From: Candidatus Altimarinota bacterium
GTDB taxonomy: Bacteria > Patescibacteriota > Gracilibacteria > BD1-5 > UBA2023
Direction: 5' to 3'
Assembly (NCBI GenBank): GCA_028689065.1
Contig: JAQTWX010000009.1
Location: 1-42,554, forward strand
DNA length: 42,554 bases
The notes beneath the pieces are model-generated. The model saw only the letters and a list, made by a program, of their open reading frames with translations, ran no database searches and had not been told where the DNA came from. Numbering within the stretch: the stretch's first letter is position 1; each line of letters starts with the position of its first letter. This document shows, in pieces, positions 30,174 to 40,800 of this stretch. The position numbers were made by a program, and so were the translations under genes.

Positions 30174-31289
30174 TTACTTTTTTTCAAACTTTTTGGAGTA
30201 AAAATAGCAGAGTTCGTTTCCATTATAGAGTTTGCGATTTTTCCAAGTATCTAGGCGAGTATGTTTCCCAAAATCATAGGAAGTAATAATTCCACCAAAG
30301 AGAGAAGAGTTCTTTGTAAATACTATGGAAATATCTTTATACAGGAGATCGAGATCATAGTCCTGAAGGCGGATTCCGTACGGAGGATTCGAAACAAGCG
30401 AACCTGAAATATACTCAGAAACATATTCCTTGAAATCTTTTTCTGAAAAGCTCACCGTATCGGAAACTCCTGCTCGTTTGGCATTATCTGTGGCAATTCG
30501 TACTGCTTCAGGGTCGGTATCGCTTCCAGTGATAGTATATTTTCTATCAGTCATGATTTTCGCTTTTGCGTTTTCTTTTGCTTGTTTGAAATAGTTCGAA
30601 TCGTACCAAGGAAAATATTCTCCTGCGAAGCTTCGCGCCATTCCTGGAGCGATATTTCGTGCAATCATTGCCGCCTCGATAGCAATGGTTCCAGAACCAC
30701 AGAATGGGTCAAGAAATGGTTCCTTGTACCGCCATCCAGAGAGCATGACAAGTGCGGCTGCAAGTGTTTCCTTGATAGGAGCCTCGAGTGCCTCCGTTCT
30801 ATATCCACGTTTATGGAGGGGTTCTCCGGAAGTGTCGAGAAGGAAAAGAGTGTTATTTTCTCGGATGAGTGCAAAAATATGAATCCCTTTTACTGTATCG
30901 TTCTCTCGGAGAATACTTTCGCGGTCACCAGTAATCTTGGTGACAATCGCTTTCTTGATAGTTTTTTGAATTGCGGGAATACTTTCGAGTTCAGATTTAA
31001 CCGAAACTGCATCCACGATAATCGGAGCATCCTTCGGAATGTATTTCCGCCAATCAATCGCACTGGTTGTATCGAAAAGCTCGTCGAAAGAACGGGTTCT
31101 TTTCTCGGCAAGTACCGCGTACACGCGATTTCCGGTACGAATCCAGACATTGAGCTCCGCCATAAGACTATCCGGTCCCGAGCAGAGGATTCCTCGGTCA
31201 GAGACAATAAGATTGGTTCCGCCGATTTTCTCGATTTCTCGTTTGAGAACAGACTCGACCCCAGGGGTACAAGTAATGAAGAATTGCAT
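30174..31289 (-). CDS. THUMP-domain RNA methyltransferase (RlmL/Trm14-like)
   Basis: A 371-residue class I methyltransferase with an N-terminal THUMP region. It begins MQFFITCTPGVESVLKREIEKIGG and has HKRGYRTEALEAPIKETLAAAL. The SAM site is LDPFCGSGTIAIEAAMIARNIAPG, and the catalytic motif is SNPPYG (motif IV NPPY), which methylates guanine N2. Relatives are RlmL (23S rRNA m2G2445) and Trm14/TrmN (tRNA m2G6). The length fits the single-methyltransferase type without the RlmK half. No TGA codons. Confidence 0.9.
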   Translation of the reverse strand: MQFFITCTPGVESVLKREIEKIGGTNLIVSDRGILCSGPDSLMAELNVWIRTGNRVYAVLAEKRTRSFDELFDTTSAIDWRKYIPKDAPIIVDAVSVKSELESIPAIQKTIKKAIVTKITGDRESILRENDTVKGIHIFALIRENNTLFLLDTSGEPLHKRGYRTEALEAPIKETLAAALVMLSGWRYKEPFLDPFCGSGTIAIEAAMIARNIAPGMARSFAGEYFPWYDSNYFKQAKENAKAKIMTDRKYTITGSDTDPEAVRIATDNAKRAGVSDTVSFSEKDFKEYVSEYISGSLVSNPPYGIRLQDYDLDLLYKDISIVFTKNSSLFGGIITSYDFGKHTRLDTWKNRKLYNGNELCYFYSKKFEKK

Positions 31290-31359
31290 AGAAGAGTTTT
31301 TTAGTGGATAGTTTTCAGAGAAAGAGTATATATTTTCATTCCTAAAAACAAAAAGAAAA

Positions 31360-31393
31360 AATAAAAAGCATTCCTTGAGGAATGCTTTTTATT
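31360..31393 (-). terminator. Terminator after prepilin-TIM barrel gene
   Basis: A 15-bp perfect stem (31360-31374 with 31379-31393), loop TTGA, T run on the minus strand, directly abutting the TAG stop. Confidence 0.92.
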
Positions 31394-33034
31394 CTATGGA
31401 TTATAATTTTGAATAATTGGTTCCGCGAGCTTATTAATAGGAGTATAAGGAGAGGAATCATCGGCAACTACGAAAACAGAAAGTCCTTTGAACCAATCTT
31501 TTCATGAGAAAGTCTCTATATATCCCTGAAAGCCATTTGCCTGAGCCAACTGTGATTCCACTGAAGAAACAGTGGGATTCCATGGGGCATTGAGAGCATT
31601 TTCTCTGCTTGGAATTCCGAGTTCCCCGAAAAATACAGGCTTATGCCATGTGTCGTAAAAATTCTTCACTTCCTTGTATACGTTTTGACCTCGTCCCCAT
31701 GTGGCCGTGGATAAAAGAGCATCTTTGATATTCTGCACAGTAGGAACAAGAGGCGCCCCTGTGGCCGTGAGCTCGAAATACGCGGCAATTGCTATAATAT
31801 CCGGTGCGGCAAAGAGGGGATTGGTAAGTTTTGTATTATAGGCAGCAGTGGTGGATCATACTCCTATATCCCATGTCGCGTCATACCACCAATTGGTTCT
31901 ATATATCACCTTTCATTGGTATCATAATCCTTTCACGTAATTTACGGTATTAATCCAATCATTAGCATTTGCAGTTGTCTCCATTTGGACAAAATTTGAA
32001 GCAATGTAGATTCCGTACGTATGATATGGGATTGCTATAGTATTAACCAAATCACTGAGCACAACCTCCTTCCAATTCGAGAAGAAGGCAGTTGTATCGG
32101 CAGGTGCCCAACTTGTTTCAGAAGCATTTCAGTTATTGATAACTGGATACGGTTCCAGTAAAACGGACACTCCTATATTATTTAGCTCTTTTATTAGTGC
32201 AATGGCATTTGCTTTGCTTGTTGCATTAATGGTAAAAGTCGAGCTTGTGACACTTGGTATAGTTATCTGTACTGGGACATTTACGGTATTTAACCTTAAT
32301 TTCTTTACATCACTGATAGTTTTAGTTGGAGTAAAGCTTGGTTGATTCTCGAGAAAGATATTCAAGTTTCCGGATTTTATTCCAAGACTCTTGAAATTAT
32401 TTTTTTCGAAAAGAATGCTCTCACTATATATGCCCATTCATGTTCCCGATAAAACAGTATTCTTCCCAGGAAATAACATCTTGTAATATGTTCCGCTATT
32501 GGTTGTAAGTATATCTATACTGCTTCATGTAACGGGAGAATTATCCGTCAAGGTCAGTATTCAGACGTTATCACCGAGAGTTTGCATGTATCTATTCGCA
32601 TAATTTCCAGCATAGACTTTATCTACGAAACTGAGATAGGAAGCATCTTCCAGATATGTTCAAATCTGGTATTTTGATTGATTACTATTGGTTGTATATA
32701 TATAATATTCTTTATCCAAAGGATCCTTTCAACCCTCTGAGGAAAGCCCTATTATGTTGGTGATGGGACTCGATAAATATCACTGATATCGAGTAATGAC
32801 TCACGAAGCAGAAATGGCAGTAGGATTATCTGGTATGGGAAGTGTGCTATGTTTGATAAAATACAATTGAAATGCATTATTTATATCTGAAATATTGGTC
32901 AAACGAACACTATCTCTCGCTGAGTTTATATACCCTTGTATTGAAATGAATCCTATGGTTCCAAGTATTGATAAAATTGTAATGACCACGATAAGTTCTA
33001 CTAAAGTAAATCATCGATATTTTTTATTTTTCAT
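31394..33034 (-). CDS. Modular prepilin fused to GH113-like TIM barrel
   Basis: A 546-residue fusion. The leader MKNKKYRG ends in a Gly encoded by TGA (33011-33013), followed by FTLVELIVVITILSILG. The pilin core has SARDSVRLTNISDINNAF and DPLDKEYYIY, as in the other prepilins. From about residue 215 a TIM-barrel-like region resembles glycoside hydrolase family 113: LGIKSGNLNIFLE, KLRLNTVNVPVQITI, LNNIGVSVLLEPYPV, KVIYRTNWWYDATWD and the nucleophile-type motif KPVFFGELGIPSRENAL (Glu471). At the expected acid/base Glu there seems to be Asn347 (YIASNFVQME), so activity is uncertain. Thirteen TGA codons. It ends in TAG. Confidence 0.83.
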
Positions 33035-33134
33035 AATATTACTTCTATTCATAAAAAAAGAGAAAATAAATAAGAATATCATCCTTAAAAAAGATAACAT
33101 TCTTATTTTCACAAGTCAATATTTTACAAAATAT

Positions 33135-33722
33135 TTATCCATTAAACTTTGGAGCGTATACTTCTTTGTAACGCTGTTCGCATTCTTTGATAATCTTCAC
33201 CGCTTCCTCGACTCCGTAGAACCCGACAACTTCTCCGGTTCCTGGTTTTTTGAGGTGCTTGTAGTATTCCCAGTAGTGAGAGGTTTCTTTTTGCCAGTGG
33301 GTTCCGAGCTGTTCATAACTCGTGATATGATCCTGACGTTTGTCATCCGCGAGAACCGCGATGACTTTGTCATCTACTTCCCCTCCGTCCACAAACTTCA
33401 TGATTCCGATAATTCGAGCTTCTACGAGAGAACCTGGTACGAGTGGCTCATCAACATTGACGATCTCGATATCGAGAGGGTCTCCGTCCTCGTCCCAAGT
33501 ACAAGGTATAGCCCCATAGGTGAATGGATACATCATAGAAGAATATCCCACTCGGTCGAGCTTGAGTTGCCCGGATTCAGTAATGATTTCGTACTTGTTT
33601 CGAGAAGAAGAATTGACTTCCACGATAGAATTAAGACGAAGTTCTGACTCGTCTGCAAAAGCAGGAAGTATATGAAGGAGATTGAGCATATATTTGCTCG
33701 GTGCGTGGTCGATATTTGCCAT
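33135..33722 (-). CDS. ppa: Inorganic pyrophosphatase, family I
   Basis: A 195-residue soluble pyrophosphatase. It has IVEVNSSSRNKYE (the E-x-x-x-x-S-x-x-K-Y-E block), YPFTYGAIP, and the metal-binding signature DEDGDPLDIEIV, then DDKVIAVLADD and HYWEYYKHLKKPG. It hydrolyses PPi to drive biosynthesis. The start at 33722 lies 34 bases from a -10 element. No TGA codons. Confidence 0.97.
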   Translation of the reverse strand: MANIDHAPSKYMLNLLHILPAFADESELRLNSIVEVNSSSRNKYEIITESGQLKLDRVGYSSMMYPFTYGAIPCTWDEDGDPLDIEIVNVDEPLVPGSLVEARIIGIMKFVDGGEVDDKVIAVLADDKRQDHITSYEQLGTHWQKETSHYWEYYKHLKKPGTGEVVGFYGVEEAVKIIKECEQRYKEVYAPKFNG

Positions 33723-33755
33723 GGTTTTGGGAGTTAAAAGTTTTAAAGTGGGGGA

Positions 33756-33783
33756 ATAATATGGAGAAATCGAGAAAAATCAA
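33756..33783 (-). promoter_or_regulatory. ppa promoter
   Basis: TTGATT (33778-33783) and TATTAT (33756-33761), 16-bp spacer, minus strand, divergent from the tRNA-Cys promoter. Confidence 0.6.
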
Positions 33784-33790
33784 AAATTTG

Positions 33791-33818
33791 TTGCAATTCC
33801 CATAACTTTTTCTATAAT
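33791..33818 (+). promoter_or_regulatory. tRNA-Cys promoter
   Basis: TTGCAA (33791-33796), 16-bp spacer, TATAAT (33813-33818), about 58 bases before the tRNA. Confidence 0.8.
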
Positions 33819-33875
33819 GCACGGGCTTTCTTTCAAAAACACCTGTTTTTAAAAGAAATACAGATATTGCTTTTT

Positions 33876-33953
33876 GGCACCATGGCAGAGTGGTCAATTG
33901 CAAGGGCCTGCAAAGCTCTACAGTCATCGGTTCAAATCCGATTGGTGCCTCCA
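33876..33953 (+). tRNA. trnC: tRNA-Cys (anticodon GCA)
   Basis: A cloverleaf with GGCACCA / TGGTGCC acceptor, anticodon loop CTGCAAA (GCA), T-loop TTCAAAT, discriminator U73 (a tRNA-Cys identity base) and encoded CCA. Confidence 0.95.
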
Positions 33954-34026
33954 AAAGAATTAAAATAATAAGACTTCAGTTCGTTTTCAACTGGAGTCTT
34001 ATTCTTATATTTTCATTGTAAAATAC

Positions 34027-34452
34027 ATGATTGCAAACTCGGAAAGATATGCACGAAAATCCAAAGAGTCCGCACTGAAAACAATTCGTTCAACGGTGAT
34101 GTTTCAGTGAAAATACAAAGAAGAACTCCAAAAGACTATGGATATATTAGAAAAAGCTATAGAAGATGAATCCTGAAAACAGTATATCGTGGATTCTATT
34201 CTCGGAGGGAATAATAATCTGAAAGTGCGGATAGATGATCAAGAACAAGGAGTGGAGAGAATCGTGAATTGTAAGTTCCGACATCATCATACCGATGAGC
34301 GATACGGAAATATCCATATCGATCTTGTTACCACCGGACTCGGGATAAAATCCACCACCCATGAAGTTGGTAAATTTAATATCATGAATAGGGAAGTGAT
34401 TGTGGAAAAAGTTTTAAAAGACATGCTTGCTTGTGTAAAGAAAGAATGTTAA
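34027..34452 (+). CDS. Hypothetical protein, 141 residues
   Basis: Read through two TGA codons (after MFQ and after EDES) the frame runs from MIANSERYARKSKESALKT to DMLACVKKEC and TAA. The N-terminal third is helical and charged. The rest is mixed, with CKFRHHHTDERYGNIHIDL. No signal peptide and no family recognised. A strong terminator follows at once. The standard code would keep only the piece from 34189. Confidence 0.7.
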
Positions 34453-34464
34453 TCGAGAAAATCA

Positions 34465-34498
34465 AAAAATATCATCCGCTCAAGCGGATGATATTTTT
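34465..34498 (+). terminator. Terminator after hypothetical gene
   Basis: A 15-bp perfect stem (34465-34479 with 34484-34498), TCAA loop, T-rich end. Confidence 0.92.
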
Positions 34499-34856
34499 TG
34501 ACTGAATTTTATAAATCAAGTTTTATCTTGAATCAATGGAATATTTAAGTTTCATTTAAGATACGAGTCCATGATGGTAGTATCATCCTTTTTACTTGCT
34601 TTTATTTAAAAAAGGATACACTATGTAAATCATAAGATAAAAAAATCTTGTGTCAAATATCATACAAAACCATATCCAAAAACAAAAATTAAAACAAAAA
34701 TCAAAAACCAAAATAAAATGTTTTTTGATTTTTTTTGAATATTTTTTAATAGATAAGTTCGCATTTCAGAATATTCCTCTTGGGAAAATATCTCTGAATC
34801 GAACACCTTGTGTATAACAACATTGATGGTCCATTTTGCATTATAACTTTTATTCT
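34499..34856. other. AT-rich upstream region of the giant gene
   Basis: 358 bp without a gene. It holds an A-rich tract (about 34675-34720), a T-rich tract (34722-34751) and a small inverted repeat ATCCTTTTT / AAAAAGGAT near 34587-34616. A TATAAC hexamer at 34842-34847 lies nine bases before the giant gene's ATG, without a clear -35. Probably regulatory DNA. Confidence 0.45.
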
Positions 34857-37800
34857 ATGTATACTATTCAGAGAATTCGAAAGATTATTGCTTCTTTCCT
34901 TATCTTATTTCTCCTTGTTGATACAAATGTATCATTTGCACTCATGTTCGATACGGCGAACGTCGTATCGGGTGGTATGTCTCAAGTTCCTTTGAGTGAA
35001 CAAAAGATTCACGATATCTCCTCATATCTTTTTCAAAATAGAAGTCCCATCACTACTTCGACTCTTTTCGAGGCGAGTGGAAGTCAGTTCGTAGAACTTG
35101 ATTCTAAGAAACCACCACTCTATAATCTCACATCTTCGGGAGCCATTCCTTATGATTTTTCTTATGGAAAGAGCCTTTATGATGCGAATATCGCGATAGT
35201 TGATCTTCCGACAACCAATAGTGGGCGATATACCTATGAAGCACCATACTATTGTGATCTTCTTATATCTTCGCTTGCGAAGTTTACAAAGATTGGGAAT
35301 AATGTCTGTCTCTCAAATTATACGGATTTCAACACTGCCTATATGGCAAATAATGAACGAACCTATGTTTCGGTCATTAAAACCGATGAGATAAAAACAG
35401 CGAATTTGAGCCACTTCGGGATTCTTATATTTCCAGATATTATCCTCGGGAAACATTCGGATATCCTCGACAGCTTCGGAAGCAGGGGGATTGATAATAT
35501 CAAGACTTTCGTCCGAAATGGGGGAGTGGTTTATTTTTCATCAAAGAGTCTCATTCTCTCCGATAAGATGCAGTTGACCAATAAAGTGGTCGATGAGAAT
35601 ATGCTCGTAAAACATCATGAAAATCAAGGAGAAATTGTCTTTGCTTCCGGAACAGATTTCACGAGTCAAGTACTCAACACCGGCCTTTATGAAGGGAAAA
35701 ATTATTCAGCTCTCTCAGGAAGTGGATACTACGATTATCTCGTAGGGTCATATTTTCTTCATACTAATTCTGACCCGGCAGTTGTTCCTGTTCGGTACTT
35801 CAATATTGCTCACGATGCGAATTATTATTTTCAAGATCTGATAACCCTAGAAGATGCTCCACTTGATGCTGCGAATAATATTTCTGCTTTTTATAAACCC
35901 TATGAGAAAGGACTTGTAGTATATAATGGAGGAAATAGTCTTTTTTCTCCACAATCAGGAAGTCATAATCTTTTCATCAATCATACGCTTAATAGTATTC
36001 TCCTCTCGTTTATGCGAGATCTTTACGTGTCAGCAAAGGTAGTTCAAAAATCAAATCCAGATATACAAGAAAATCTTGTTCCTGCACTGGAACGTAATAT
36101 TATTCTTCAGTATTCTCTTGATGTAAAAAATGTTTATAATATTGCTTCAACCAATCTTCAGGCAGTTATCGATATCGCTCCAGGAGGACTTATTATCGAT
36201 GGAAGTATCCCAGGTGAGTGTCAGGTGAGTTCAGGAAGTGGTCAGATTATTTGTACCCGGAGCAGTCTCGATGCAGGAACTAGCTGGAATATAACATTTG
36301 GACTCCGTGTGGATGAGCCAACTTTCACACAAGCAGGAACCAATATCGAAGTAACTCGAACACATCTTTATTATACTGATTCTCGTGGTATAGCCGTGGA
36401 TCAGAATCTCTCTAAACAGACTATCGATGCGGTAGAATCAGCGAATCTCCGAGCCGCGCTCAATATTGATCCAGCAGGATATTATCCACTCAAAGGAGAG
36501 GGGGTATATATTGATCAAGTACTTAATACCGAGAATAAAGGGACAACAGAAGCAACCAATGTTCGATACAGCGTAAATGTTCCACTTATCTCTCCACTCT
36601 TTGATGAAAATGATCAGAATATGCTTATCTCTCGTCTCATTTTTGCGAAAGATTATCATAATATGCTCGTAAATCCTGCAACGAAGACGAATGTTTATCC
36701 GATGCAAAATACGGGAACATGTACCGTAACTATTCCGTATGCTGCTGATCGATGTAAAGATTATGTTATTCCGAAACTTTTTCCAACTTCTTCAGTTCTT
36801 GTTGATAACTATGATGAGCCAGTTCTTCGTGCGAAAACTGATATGACTGATGCTTGGGCGAATATCACTCAAGGAGTTTTGAATCCTGATCTCGGAGGAA
36901 ATATCCTCAAACAGACTTTCCTTCCTGATGCGAACTCTATTTTCATGCATGCAGCTCCTCGTCGGATGGTATACCAATATCCGACCAAAAAAGAACTTCT
37001 CTTCGCTCGACAGGATATCTATTTTTATAATAATCCTGCCTATCCGCTCCCTCATGGAGCAACTGGATACAATCAGTTTATTTCCATCGAAAAGAATATA
37101 AATTGTACGAAGATTCCTGGGGTATATGGATATCCAAATGGAATTATTGCTGGAGAATATCCGAATTCACTCGACTGTAATCCGACTGGAGCGGGAGTTT
37201 CTTGGGTAAATAACAAGATTTCTTGGGATAATCTTCCAGCAGGTATGGAGCAATCCAGTTGGCTCTATCCGATATCTCCAGAGAACAATATCACGTCTGC
37301 AAGTGACCTTGCAGGATTCGATGCAAACGGAAATTATATCGGACAACAGAATGATTCAGGAACAACGAGCCAGATCTATCCTATTAAGTATATTCAGGGA
37401 AGTTACGGGACTTTCTATCTTCCAGAACGATCAACTCCGAAAGGAGGGTATATCGAGTTCGATCTCCCGAGTGGAGTGACTGCGAGCAAAGCATATATTC
37501 TTGCTGATCATATTGCTGTAACCAATACAGAAATAGTCGGACAAACGGTTCGAGCCTACTTTTATCGTGGAAAACTTCCCAATGAACAGTCACTCAAATC
37601 CATCATCGGTGTGGGACTTATGGGAGTAAATAGTGATATGTTAAATATTCCAGTAAAAGTATATTCTCTTAAGTATGACCTCGCAGGGAATCCTGTTAAT
37701 AAGTACGATCTTGAGACAACAATTACAACGAATTTTTCTAAGTATTCATTTCTCGAACTTCCAGCAGTAAAACTTGCTTTTGATCTTCCGCGTCGTAAAC

Positions 37801-40800
37801 GTATTCAGGAAGCAAGTATAATTTCACTCGGACTCACAGAAGGACAGGTGAATGTTCTTTTTACTCGACCAGAGTATTATAGTGCCTCGCTTGTATTTGT
37901 AAAAAACACGCTCGGAGAACTTACAACACTTATGACTCAAGCAGGTCTCACTCAGACCCAACAAGATGCTCTTTCCGCGATGTTTGTTGCAACTCCGACC
38001 GAGAGTTATGTTCGAAAATTTGAAAACCTTCAACCATTTGTTCGATTCGGAACATATATTCAAGAACTTGCGTTCCACCGTACTGTCTGGGGAACTGCCG
38101 AAGATCATCCGATTAGTGATCCAGGAATTATGGCAGACCATCCGATGTTTGCAAGTGTTGGAAATGTTGGTATGTCACCTATTCCTTTTAAGGAATATCT
38201 GACAACTGGTAAAGCACAGATAATACCAATGGCAACCGATAATGCTCGTATTGATTATACCGATATTTTTGGTAGGGATTTTGCTGCACCGATTCGTACA
38301 ACTATCCCGGAAGCTGTACCACTTCCTCCACCACTCAAAAACTTCATAATGAATACGACGTATGAGATGTACGACCAATCTGGAAAACGGGTATATGCCT
38401 GGGACGGGGCTACCGAGCTCGAGATTCGTCAGAATATCAAGCTCTACAATAACTATCCGAAGTTTTTTGATCCGACTATTTGTGGAGATAATCCGAGTTC
38501 TCCACACTATGGAACGTGTTGGGACGGAACCGGTTCTACGCTTACTGGATACAATGGACAGACAAATTATACACTTGCAGACCATGTTATGACTCCGGTA
38601 GATTTTTACTGGACACATAATATTGATCTCTTTACGACCAAGTCTGCATACGATTCTTTTATGTCAGGACTTCAAGCACAGATGAGTGCTTCTGGAAGTA
38701 ATGTATCTTCTGGATATACTGTACAGACTCTTGTTCGTGCTGCTGATGGAGTGGGAAATATCCATCTTGCTGCAGGAGAGAAGATAGACGATAGGGTACA
38801 TAATTATTCTCCGGAAGTAGAAAAATATTATCCAGAGGGATATATCGGAAATTCCATGTGGAATCTGACGCATTTTGATTATGATGACTCAGTATTCTCT
38901 AAGGGGTATCCGTATCACATGGATAATCTTCTTCCGAATCCTTCAACAAGCATCTCTCTTCCGCATAATATTCTCGCGATACCTATTCATCGAGGAGTTT
39001 CCTATAAGATGAAGTATTTTTCTGAGGAACCAGCATACCTTCAGTATGAAACTGCAAATAATGGAAAAATAGAACATAATGTTACTCCGTATGCTTCTTG
39101 GAAATATACAGGACGTACTGGTTGGTGGGGGGAAAATCTCCAGAATAGTGATGCGACGCTTCTTGCAGGACAGGGAACTTCGAATAACATTCCATACGCT
39201 TGGAATGGGACCGATTATCTAAAATCTCCTCTCATAAATGCTTCTGATTTTTCTCAGACACAGACAAGTAATGTGTATAGTTGTCTCTTTAATCCGGGAA
39301 AACTTCGAGATGTCCCAGGGAAGTATGTTTATAAAGCGAATGTAGTACAGAACAATATTATTCCGATGATTCCATGGATTCAGAAGGAAAATGAAAATGC
39401 AAACTATCTTTCCAATTATCCTTGTAATACAAATCCGTATACAGAATCAAATCTATCAAAGGTAAATAATATCGTCGAAACAGAAAGTGCTTTCTGGCTC
39501 TATTTTGCATCGAATCTTCGAGGGGAATCAAAAGAAGGATTAAATATTATTAATCATCTCCTTCCATTTCCTGGACAATCCTATGAAGGGGATATAAAAT
39601 CTATCGAAGGAGGTCGATTTACTTACTGGAATCCAGCTCTTGGGCCAAATGCGTTTGAAGTGGTAGATAATCCTGTTTCAGTTGTTAAAACAGTAAGCTC
39701 TGATCTTTCGGTAGAAAAAGAACTCCTTCCATATACGCTCAAGAATTACAAGACCGATGCATATCTTCTCTATACTCTCAAAGATCCGGGAGAGCTTTTC
39801 ACTGATTTACAGGGACGTGAAACAGCACGTCCTTGGAAAGATGAGATATATACTGATTCTCGTGGAGATGGAAATTATTCTTCTAGCGTGTATGTTGGAG
39901 CAAATTACAATGGTTCTGCTATGAAATCACTTCTTCGACCAGGAGATAGAACGGTCGTAGGACTTGATATATATAATAATTCTGGGTATGACTGGGCAAT
40001 GATAGGAAGTGGTTCTGTTGCAAATAATAATGGACAATTCACTACCTATATTTCTGGAGGTATTGATTTTACTATTACCGGAAATCAGGCACTCAATGCT
40101 AATGATCTCCTTTCAAAAGTGGCACGAAATGTACTCAAACCTACTGCGTACAATTTTCTCACAATCAATATCCCAGCAGAGATTCAGCCGTATGTTCACG
40201 TTGCTCCTTCGGATGCGAATATCCGTACGACCGGAACCTTCTTTGACTTCGATTTCGTAAATATCACCACTATTCGTGATGGATTTAAGGGAAGTTACTA
40301 TCTCGATGTTACGGTTGATCCGACCATCCCAGATAATCTTCGATCCAAGGTATATGCGATTAGTGCTACTCTCAATCCTGATTATTTCAATCAACTTCCA
40401 TGAGTATCTGGAAAAGATCCAGTAAATTGGTCAGATGTTCCACATCTTCCTGATTTTAAATTTGCTATTGCAGATACGAGTGGAAATGCATTTTATCGAA
40501 ATGGATACTCAACAGGTATTACTCTCGATATTGCGTATAATTCTGGATTTATTCTCGATTCTGCTCAGGAAATCAATAGTGACGGACTTCTCGCATTCCG
40601 TCTCGCAGCGTGAGATGGAACTAATAAACACCGTCGTCTCCGAGAGGTATTTGAATCACTCACGAGCTCTGGATATTCTCTCCATACATTTGCTCCAACT
40701 GTTACGTCTTCTGGTTCTGAATCCGTCGCATCAATCGGACTCGATACGGGTGGTATTTATGAATTCCCCTATATTAATGCGAGTGGCTCTATTATTCCAA

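Noticed and set aside
30582-31304. 240-residue plus-strand open frame
   Set aside because: Antisense to the RlmL-like gene with conserved SAM and NPPY motifs.
32895-33647. 250-residue plus-strand open frame
   Set aside because: Antisense to ppa and the prepilin start; ppa is certain.
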